Both the position numbers and the translations under genes were made by a program. A model generated the notes under the pieces. It was not told where the DNA came from and did not search any database. It worked only from the letters and a program-made list of their open reading frames with translations. Positions 1-5,281 of a stretch of 5,625 bases of DNA are shown here, piece by piece (position 1 is the first letter of the stretch; the number at the start of each line of letters is the position of its first letter). This DNA is from Actinomycetes bacterium (GTDB lineage: Bacteria > Actinomycetota > Actinomycetes > Actinomycetales > Cellulomonadaceae): NCBI GenBank assembly GCA_023412515.1, contig JAEYNO010000345.1, forward strand, positions 1 through 5,625, given 5' to 3'.

Positions 1-2053
1 GTGCCGCGGCGGGCGCGGTCGGCAGCGGCGCGGCGCCGGCCTCGTCGCCCCGACGTCGCCGCGGCAGGCCCAGGTCGGTCTGGCCGTCGGTGAGCTGCGC
101 AAGGTCCACCTCGCGGACCGCGGGCGCCTCGATCTGCTGCGCCGTCGGGGCCTGGACCTGCGCCGCGGGCGGCGCGCCGTAGGCGTTGACCTCGTTCGCG
201 GAGAACAGCGTGTTGGGGAACCGGACGAACGCCTCGGTGCCGGTGCCGCCGACCCGCTTGCGGAGCGTGACCTCGGCGCCCAGGCGCTGCGCGAGGCGGC
301 CGACGACGAACAGGCCGAGTCGCTGGGCACCCAGCGCGTCACCGGCGGAGACGGACACGATCTTGGTGTTCGCGGCCTCGATCTCGGCGTCCGTCATGCC
401 CAGGCCCTGGTCGGTGATCCGCACGATCACGGAGCCGCCGGTGATGCCGGTGGTGACGACGACGGGCGTCTCGGGCTCGGAGAACACGGTGGCGTTCTCG
501 AGGAGCTCGGCGATGAGGTGGGCGGCCGAGAGCGCGTTGAAGCCGAGCATGTGCGGGTCGACCTGCAGGTCGAGCTCCACGCGGTCGTACTGCTCGATCT
601 CGGAGGACGCGGTCCGGATGACGTCGGACAAAGGCATCGCGTCACGCAGGCGACGGCCCGAGTCGATGCCGGCGAGCACCAGCAGCGACTCGGCGTTGCG
701 GCGCATCCGGGTCGCGAGGTGGTCGAGGCGGAACAGGTTCGCCAGCGTGCCCGGGTCCTCCTCGGCGCGCTCCAGCGAGTCGATGAACGACAGCTGGCGG
801 TTGAGGAGCACCTGGTCGCGGCGCGCGACGTTGACGAACATCTCCGCGATCGAGCCGCGCAGCGCCGCCTGCTCCTGGGCGACCTGCACGGTCGTGGCGT
901 TCACCGCGTTGAAGGCCTGCGCGAGGCGGCCGACCTCGTCGTTGGAGCGCACGGGGATCGGGGCGAGCGTGATCTCCGGCCCCTCACCGGGAGTCGCGAC
1001 CTGCTCGACGAGGCGCGGCAGCTGCTCGCGGACGTCGGCGGCCGCACCGGTGAGGCGGCGCAGCGGGACGACGATCGAGCGGGCGACGGTGATGGCGAGC
1101 AGGAAGGACGCGACGAGGGCCGCGATCGCGATGCCGACCGTGACGACCGCGGTGTCGCGCGCGGCGGAGGCCGCGGCGGAGGCCGTGTCGGTGGCCTGCT
1201 GGATGACGGCCTGGTTGATCGAGGCGAGCGCGGTGAACTGGCTCGTCGTCTCGGCCGACCACTGCTCGAGGTCGACCGAGGCGAAGGCCGACAGCGTGCC
1301 CTGGGTGAGCAGCGCGCGCATCGAGCGCACGGCGGCGTTCGGGTCACCGGTGCTGATGGCCACGCCGTCGAGGCGCAGGTCGCCGATCGCGGTGCGCGCA
1401 CGCTCGCGGGCGAGCTCGGTGGCCGTCACCTGGTCGGCGAAGGTCCGCGCGGCGACGGGGCTGTCGACCGGGGCCGTCTTGAGCTCGACACCGGTGATGT
1501 ACTCGTTGACGAGCGCGTCGACGAGGAGCGCGACCTCACGGTTGGCGCGTACGTAGGTGGCGAGGTCGCGGTCGCGCAGCGAGTTCGCGACACCCTCCAC
1601 GACGTGGTCCTGGCCGTCGACGATGTCCTGGAAGCCGTTGCGGAGGATCGCGCGCTGCGTCTGGTTGTCGACGCGGTCGCGGACCTGCTGCAGCCCGCTC
1701 GCGTAGGTCTTCTGCTGGTCCTGGAAGTCGCGGACGACCGCGGCGGGGAACTGCGACAGGTCGATGTCCTGCGTGACCTCGCGCGCGGCGGCGAGCGCCT
1801 GGTCCGTCGCCTCGCGGGCGGCGGCGATCTGCTCGGGCGACCCGTCGGTCAGCGAGACGATCCGCTCCTGCTGGAGGGCGGCGGACACCGGGGACATGAC
1901 GTCGAGCGTGCGGACGACGTTCTGCGTGGCTCGGGCGTAGCGCAGGTCCTGGATCGCGCCGTAGGAGATGTAGGTGCCCGCGAGGAGCAGGACGATCATG
2001 GGCACGGCGAGGACCGCCAGGACCTTGGCACGGATTCCGAGCCGTCGCAGCAT
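1..2053 (-). CDS. Conservon (CvnA-like) sensor histidine kinase with NIT-like sensor domain, 3' end off window
   Basis: Membrane sensor kinase; 684 codons are visible and the reading frame is still open at the left edge. Residue layout: a short basic N-terminus and TM1 (about 9-31); a helical extracytoplasmic region (about 33-300) resembling the nitrate/nitrite-sensing NIT domain, with the signature-like LQQERIVS at 60-67; TM2 (about 301-325); HAMP (about 324-385, with P330-L331 and DEVGRL 372-377). A DHp-like segment follows (about 400-462) containing LDHLATRMRRN, where H445 is the likely phosphoacceptor (inference). The HATPase domain has an N box (HLIAELLENA, N520), a G1 box (DQGLGM, D548) and a G2 region (RLGLFVVGRLA, 578-588). 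From about 624 on is a Pro/Ala/Gln-rich tail. The ATG at 2053 is chosen because a strong Shine-Dalgarno precedes it and TM1 starts at once. In Streptomyces, kinases of this type lead conservons and are followed by Roadblock, DUF742 and small GTPase genes; those would lie left of this window. The ligand is unknown, and nitrate sensing is only a family label. Confidence 0.93.
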   Translation of the reverse strand, partial: MLRRLGIRAKVLAVLAVPMIVLLLAGTYISYGAIQDLRYARATQNVVRTLDVMSPVSAALQQERIVSLTDGSPEQIAAAREATDQALAAAREVTQDIDLSQFPAAVVRDFQDQQKTYASGLQQVRDRVDNQTQRAILRNGFQDIVDGQDHVVEGVANSLRDRDLATYVRANREVALLVDALVNEYITGVELKTAPVDSPVAARTFADQVTATELARERARTAIGDLRLDGVAISTGDPNAAVRSMRALLTQGTLSAFASVDLEQWSAETTSQFTALASINQAVIQQATDTASAAASAARDTAVVTVGIAIAALVASFLLAITVARSIVVPLRRLTGAAADVREQLPRLVEQVATPGEGPEITLAPIPVRSNDEVGRLAQAFNAVNATTVQVAQEQAALRGSIAEMFVNVARRDQVLLNRQLSFIDSLERAEEDPGTLANLFRLDHLATRMRRNAESLLVLAGIDSGRRLRDAMPLSDVIRTASSEIEQYDRVELDLQVDPHMLGFNALSAAHLIAELLENATVFSEPETPVVVTTGITGGSVIVRITDQGLGMTDAEIEAANTKIVSVSAGDALGAQRLGLFVVGRLAQRLGAEVTLRKRVGGTGTEAFVRFPNTLFSANEVNAYGAPPAAQVQAPTAQQIEAPAVREVDLAQLTDGQTDLGLPRRRRGDEAGAAPLPTAPAAA

Positions 2054-2058
2054 GTCGA

Positions 2059-2069
2059 TCCTTCCCTTT
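2059..2069 (-). promoter_or_regulatory. Shine-Dalgarno of the sensor kinase
   Basis: On the minus strand the purine-rich AAAGGGAAGGA ends 5 nt before the ATG at 2053. The AAGGA core (2059-2063) is well placed for anti-SD pairing. This fixes the kinase start and shows that its mRNA has a leader, unlike the next two genes. Confidence 0.8.
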
Positions 2070-2115
2070 CGCCCGACGCCGGACGCTCACGCGGGATACC
2101 GCTCGCGCCCGCAAC

Positions 2116-2136
2116 GCGGTCACCGCAGGTGACTGC
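2116..2136. promoter_or_regulatory. Dyad-symmetric candidate operator upstream of the sensor kinase
   Basis: A perfect 6-3-6 inverted repeat, GTCACC-GCA-GGTGAC (2119-2133), extends to a 21-bp dyad with one mismatched pair (GC at 2116-2117 against GC at 2135-2136). It lies about 63 bp upstream of the kinase ATG, in the divergent spacer shared with the quinone oxidoreductase gene. Size and symmetry suit a dimeric repressor or activator. The regulator is unknown, and chance occurrence in GC-rich DNA is possible. It has no U-run and is not placed like a terminator. Confidence 0.35.
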
Positions 2137-2294
2137 CGTCTGCGCTTCATCGGTACCTGAACACCGGACCATTAGCCCGCCGCCAGAGTTTGCCACGGAC
2201 GTCACCCGTACCGATACGCCACGTTCGTCGCGAATCGGGCACCCCCGGGTCGTGCCCGCGGCGCGCCTGCGGGTCTCCGCCCACCCCGTCGGCC

Positions 2295-2300
2295 TACCGT
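2295..2300 (+). promoter_or_regulatory. -10 element of a leaderless promoter for the quinone oxidoreductase
   Basis: TACCGT matches the actinobacterial TAnnnT -10 pattern and ends 6 nt before the GTG at 2307, so transcription would begin at or next to the start codon. No Shine-Dalgarno is visible before this GTG, which agrees with a leaderless transcript. No convincing -35 element is seen at 16-19 nt spacing, which is common for actinobacterial promoters. Confidence 0.5.
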
Positions 2301-2306
2301 GCGACG

Positions 2307-3320
2307 GTGCGTGCCGTCCTGGTCGAATCCCCCGGTGGCCCGCAGGCGTTGCGCCTCGCGCAGGTGCCCGACCCCGAGCCGGGGCCGGGTCAGCTGCTCG
2401 TCGACGTCGCCGCCGCGGGCGTGAACCGCGCTGACCTGCTGCAACGGGCGGGCCACTACCCCTCGCCACCCGGTGCGCCGCCGTGGCCGGGGCTCGAGGT
2501 CGCGGGCACCGTCGTCGCGGTGGGAGCGTCCGCGTCGACGCCCGACGCCGGCGGCGGTGGACCGCACCCCGCCGCGGCCCCGCAGGTCGGGGACCGGGTC
2601 GCCGCGCTGCTCGCGGGCGGGGGCTACGCCGAACGGGTGGTCGTGGACGCGACGCACGTGCTCCCGGTCACGTCGGCCCTCTCGCTCGTCGACGCGGCGG
2701 GGCTCCCCGAGGCCGTCGCGACGCTGTGGTCGAACATGCGGGCCGCGCACCTCGCGCCCGGCGAGACGGTGCTCGTGCACGGCGGGTCGGGCGGCGTGGG
2801 CTCGGTCGCGGTGCAGGTCCTGCACGCGCTCGGGCACCGCGTGGTCGCGACGGCGGGCGGCGCCGAGCGGTGCGCGCGCGTGGCCGCGCTCGGGGCGGAC
2901 GTGGTCGTGGACCACCGCACGCAGGACGTGCGTGAGGTGGTGCAGGGCACGACGGACGGGCGGGGCGTGGACGTCGTGCTCGACGTGCTGGGCGGTCGCG
3001 CGCTCGGCGACAACGTCCGGCTGCTCGCCGAGGGCGGGCGCCTCGTGGTCATCGGCCTGCAGCAGGGCGCGCGCGGCGAGCTCGACCTGCCGACGCTCAT
3101 GGCACGGCGCGGCTCGGTGGTCGCGACGACGCTGCGGGACCGCCCGGCCGCGCAGAAGACGCGGATCGTGCGGGACGTGCGGGAGCACGTGTGGCCGCTC
3201 GTGCTCGACGGCCGGGTGCGGCCGGTGGTGCAGGAGCGCCTGCCGCTGACCGAGGCCGCCCGCGCGCACGAGCTCCTCGAGCGCGGCGACGTGTTCGGCA
3301 AGGTGCTGCTGCTGCCCTGA
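2307..3320 (+). CDS. NAD(P)H:quinone oxidoreductase, PIG3/QOR-type zinc-free MDR
   Basis: A 337-residue cytoplasmic medium-chain reductase predicted to use NAD(P)H to reduce quinones or similar electrophilic carbonyls. The GroES-like N-terminal part (about 1-130) starts RAVLVESPGGP and contains AAGVNRADLLQRAGHYP (36-52). At 62-69 it has GLEVAGTV, where zinc alcohol dehydrogenases have GHE, so catalytic zinc is absent. The Rossmann domain (about 130-265) carries the nucleotide-binding loop HGGSGGVGSVAVQ (158-170) and LGADVVVDHR (195-204). The C-terminal end (HELLERGDVFGKVLLLP) is typical of the family, and total length is close to the usual 325-335. A Pro/Gly/Ala-rich insertion (about 75-93) precedes VGDRVAALL. 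The GTG at 2307 is chosen because homologues begin M-[RK]-A-[VI] here and a -10 element sits just upstream; the frame is open further 5' but that part looks non-coding. The gene stands alone, divergent from the kinase. The physiological substrate is not evident. Confidence 0.93.
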   Translation: MRAVLVESPGGPQALRLAQVPDPEPGPGQLLVDVAAAGVNRADLLQRAGHYPSPPGAPPWPGLEVAGTVVAVGASASTPDAGGGGPHPAAAPQVGDRVAALLAGGGYAERVVVDATHVLPVTSALSLVDAAGLPEAVATLWSNMRAAHLAPGETVLVHGGSGGVGSVAVQVLHALGHRVVATAGGAERCARVAALGADVVVDHRTQDVREVVQGTTDGRGVDVVLDVLGGRALGDNVRLLAEGGRLVVIGLQQGARGELDLPTLMARRGSVVATTLRDRPAAQKTRIVRDVREHVWPLVLDGRVRPVVQERLPLTEAARAHELLERGDVFGKVLLLP

Positions 3321-3326
3321 CGGCCC

Positions 3327-3343
3327 GCCGCCGTCCGGGCGGC
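3327..3343. terminator. GC hairpin between convergent genes, possible bidirectional terminator
   Basis: GCCGCC (3327-3332) pairs perfectly with GGCGGC (3338-3343) around a 5-nt loop. The hairpin lies in the 34-bp gap between the stop codons of the quinone oxidoreductase (3320) and the convergent sugar isomerase (3357). There is no T-tract on either strand, so it would be an atypical U-less terminator, or simply a by-product of GC richness. Confidence 0.3.
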
Positions 3344-3354
3344 CGCGGTCCGGC

Positions 3355-4584
3355 TCAGTCCAGCAGGCCGGCCGCGAGCGCGGGTGCGAGCACGGGCGTC
3401 AGCGGCAGCCGCGGGATCAACGTCGCCTGCACCGCGTGGTAGAGGTCGGCCTTGCCGGCCCACACCGTGCGCGTCACGCGGTTGTCGGTGCCGAGCTCGT
3501 GCCACCACGACCCGCCGTCGCGGTCGAGCACGTGCTCGCCGACGTACTCCCACCACTGCGTGTAGAGGTCGTCCCAGCGCGGGTCGCCCGTCGCGGCGTG
3601 CAGCGCCGCGACCGCGGCGATCGCCTCGGCGACGACCCAGTGCATCCGCTCGCGCACGACCGGGCGGCCCTGCCAGTCCACGGTGTAGACGAAGCCGGGG
3701 GCGCCGTCGACGTCCCAGCCCTCGCGCACGCCCGTCCCCACCAGGGCGACGGCGTCGTCGAGCAGCCACGCGGGGGCGACGTCGCCGCGGGCGGTCAGCG
3801 CCGCGCGCGTGTGCAGCGCGAGCCGCGCCCACTCGAACCAGTGCCCGACGGTCGCGCCGTACGGGCGGAACGGGTGGGCCGGGGTGTCGGCGTTGTAGTC
3901 GAGGTCGGGCGCCCAGGCGGCGTCGAAGTGCTCGGGGATGCGCCACGCGTTCTCGCGCGCGAAGCCGTGCACGACCCGCTCGACGATCCGCGCGGCCCGG
4001 TCGAGCCACACGCGGTCGCCCGTGACGTCGGCGGCCGCGAGGTACGCCTCGACCGTGTGCATGTTGGCGTTGACGCCCCGGTACGCGTCGAGCTCGGCGA
4101 ACGCGCGGTCCCACTCCTCGACGACCATGCCCGCGGCCTCGTCCCAGAACCGCTGCTCCTGCACCGCGAGCGCGGCGTCGAGCAGGGCGCGCGCACCGGG
4201 ACGCCCGGCCGCGGTCGCGCTCGCGGCGGCCAGCACGACGAACGCGTGCGGGTACGCGGCCTTGGCCGTGTCGCGGGGCGTGCCGTCGACGTCGACCTCG
4301 GCGAACCAGCCGCCGTGCGCGTCGTCGTGGAACGCGCCGGTCAGCGCGGCGAGCCCGTGGTCGACGAGCGCGGCCGACCCGGGACGGCCCGCGAGGTGCG
4401 CGAGCGCGTAGACGTGGGTCGTGCGGCACGTGATCCACAGCTCGGCGGGGCCGGGCAGCGGCCGGCCCACGTCGTCGAGCCGCGCGAACCCGGTGCGGGC
4501 GCGCGAGGCGCGCCCGAAGTCCCACAGCCGGTCGGTCTCGCCCTCGAGCCAGCGCGCGTGCGCCGGTGTGCTGAGCCACGCCAT
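3355..4584 (-). CDS. AGE-family sugar isomerase (mannose isomerase / YihS-like)
   Basis: A 409-residue cytoplasmic (alpha/alpha)6-barrel protein of the N-acylglucosamine 2-epimerase family, likely an aldose-ketose isomerase such as D-mannose to D-fructose. Residues matching the catalytic set of E. coli YihS are all present, with His and Glu at the same numbering as I recall for YihS: R54 (in TCRTTH), H176 (in NANMHTVEAY), H248 and E251 (in GHWFEWARL), and H383 (in GKADLYH). Length is also close (YihS is about 413). Further family signatures are VWAGKADLYH near the C-terminus and repeated helical Trp-rich segments. There is no signal peptide or TM. The ATG at 4584 is chosen because MAWLSTPAHARWLEGE begins the first helix and a -10 element lies 7 nt upstream; the open frame further 5' runs antisense through bpa and is spurious. 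Mannose isomerase, sulfoquinovose isomerase, mannose 2-epimerase and cellobiose 2-epimerase cannot be separated reliably here. No neighbouring sulfoglycolysis genes support a sulfoquinovose role. Confidence 0.92.
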   Translation of the reverse strand: MAWLSTPAHARWLEGETDRLWDFGRASRARTGFARLDDVGRPLPGPAELWITCRTTHVYALAHLAGRPGSAALVDHGLAALTGAFHDDAHGGWFAEVDVDGTPRDTAKAAYPHAFVVLAAASATAAGRPGARALLDAALAVQEQRFWDEAAGMVVEEWDRAFAELDAYRGVNANMHTVEAYLAAADVTGDRVWLDRAARIVERVVHGFARENAWRIPEHFDAAWAPDLDYNADTPAHPFRPYGATVGHWFEWARLALHTRAALTARGDVAPAWLLDDAVALVGTGVREGWDVDGAPGFVYTVDWQGRPVVRERMHWVVAEAIAAVAALHAATGDPRWDDLYTQWWEYVGEHVLDRDGGSWWHELGTDNRVTRTVWAGKADLYHAVQATLIPRLPLTPVLAPALAAGLLD

Positions 4585-4591
4585 GGCGGTC

Positions 4592-4597
4592 AGCGTA
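4592..4597 (-). promoter_or_regulatory. -10 element of a leaderless promoter for the sugar isomerase
   Basis: On the minus strand TACGCT fits TAnnnT and is followed by exactly 7 nt and then the ATG at 4584. The intervening GACCGCC and the sequence before it contain no Shine-Dalgarno. A leaderless mRNA starting at or beside the ATG is therefore likely. No clear -35 hexamer is visible. Confidence 0.5.
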
Positions 4598-4599
4598 GT

Positions 4600-4622
4600 T
4601 GCGGGGCTCGCCGTGCGGGGCT
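4600..4622. repeat. Two 9-bp direct repeats in the divergent spacer of the sugar isomerase and bpa
   Basis: TGCGGGGCT occurs at 4600-4608 and again at 4614-4622, a 14-bp period. It lies immediately upstream of the isomerase -10 element, in its -35 region, and ahead of bpa. It could be a tandem binding site for a regulator of one or both genes. Chance similarity in GC-rich DNA is the main alternative. Confidence 0.3.
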
Positions 4623-4643
4623 GCGCCGCGCGGCCCGCTCGAC

Positions 4644-4649
4644 CATGAT
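4644..4649 (+). promoter_or_regulatory. Weak candidate -10 element for leaderless bpa
   Basis: CATGAT matches TATAAT at four of six positions and ends 7 nt before the GTG at 4657, the same geometry as the two better promoters in this window. It overlaps the alternative in-frame ATG codons at 4645 and 4648, so if it is the promoter those ATGs cannot be the start. Confidence 0.25.
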
Positions 4650-4656
4650 GGGCGGC

Positions 4657-5268
4657 GTGAGCGACGGCGAGCGGCACGACGGCACCTCCCCCGACCCGGC
4701 ACGTGCGGAGCACGCGCCCGACGGGCCGCGGGTCGTGGTCGTGCCCGCGGGCGCCGGTCAGGGCGGCGACGGCCGCGGCGCGGAGCCCGACGACGCGCAC
4801 GACGAGGACGTCACGGGCATGGTCGAGCAGCCCGCGAAGGTCATGCGGATCGGCACGATGATCAAGCAGCTGCTCGACGAGGTGCGGTCGGCACCGCTCG
4901 ACGACGCGGCCCGCGCGCGGCTCGCCGAGATCCACGAGCGGTCGCTGCACGAGCTCGAGGAGGGCCTGTCCCCCGAGCTCGTCGCCGAGCTGCACCGCAT
5001 CACGCTCCCGCTGGCGGAGGACGCCGCGCCGTCCGACGCCGAGCTGCGGATCGCGCAGGCCCAGCTGGTGGGGTGGCTCGAGGGGCTGTTCCACGGCATC
5101 CAGACCGCGCTCGTGGCGCAGCAGATGGCGGCGCAGGCGCAGCTCACGCAGATGCGGCGGGCGCTCCCGCCCGGCCACCCGGGCGTGCCCGGCGGCGGGT
5201 TGGGCGTACCGGTCGCGCGCGAGGACGGGCCCGACGACCTGCGCCCGTCGACCGGGCAGTACCTGTAG
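4657..5268 (+). CDS. bpa: Bacterial proteasome activator Bpa/PafE (DUF2587 family)
   Basis: An ATP-independent ring-forming activator that opens the gate of the 20S proteasome and feeds it unfolded substrates, acting in the cytoplasm. The first 50 or so of 203 residues are acidic, Gly/Pro-rich and probably disordered. The conserved helical core (about 56-168) closely resembles Mycobacterium tuberculosis Rv3780 as I recall it: VEQPAKVMRIGTMIKQLL (56-73), then SDAELRIAQAQLVGWLEGL (126-144), then FHGIQTAL (145-152). A flexible Gly/Pro-rich linker (about 171-198) leads to the C-terminal GQYL (200-203), the HbYX-like motif that docks in proteasome alpha-ring pockets. The start is uncertain. GTG 4657 gives MSDGERHDG and fits a weak leaderless promoter; in-frame ATGs at 4645 and 4648 would add 4 or 3 residues; none has a good Shine-Dalgarno. 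The gene is monocistronic and divergent from the sugar isomerase. Proteasome core genes are not in this window. Confidence 0.95.
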   Translation: MSDGERHDGTSPDPARAEHAPDGPRVVVVPAGAGQGGDGRGAEPDDAHDEDVTGMVEQPAKVMRIGTMIKQLLDEVRSAPLDDAARARLAEIHERSLHELEEGLSPELVAELHRITLPLAEDAAPSDAELRIAQAQLVGWLEGLFHGIQTALVAQQMAAQAQLTQMRRALPPGHPGVPGGGLGVPVAREDGPDDLRPSTGQYL

Positions 5269-5281
5269 CGCCGGCCGCCCG

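Noticed and set aside
186..1556. 456-codon open frame on the plus strand
   Set aside because: It is antisense to the sensor kinase; its Ser/Arg/Thr-rich composition matches no family and is typical of shadow frames in GC-rich DNA.
2152..2157. GGTACC palindrome in the divergent spacer
   Set aside because: A 6-bp palindrome is too short to be meaningful alone.
2190..2306. 39-residue N-terminal extension of the quinone oxidoreductase
   Set aside because: The extension has no family similarity, covers the promoter-like region, and the family start coincides with GTG 2307.
518..2434. 638-codon plus-strand frame rich in Arg, Asp, Gly and Val
   Set aside because: It crosses the kinase, the divergent spacer and the start of the quinone oxidoreductase; no domain is recognisable, and the kinase frame shows clear motifs across the same bases.
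3436..4656. Upstream open frame in phase with bpa, suggesting a fusion protein
   Set aside because: It is antisense to the sugar isomerase, which has a full catalytic set; the stretch is simply free of stops because of high GC.
2624..4702. 692-codon minus-strand frame
   Set aside because: It spans two convergent genes in a wrong frame, with Arg/Ala-rich low-complexity translation and no motifs.
4585..5178. N-terminal extension of the sugar isomerase to about 600 residues
   Set aside because: It runs antisense through the conserved bpa core, and known family members begin near ATG 4584.
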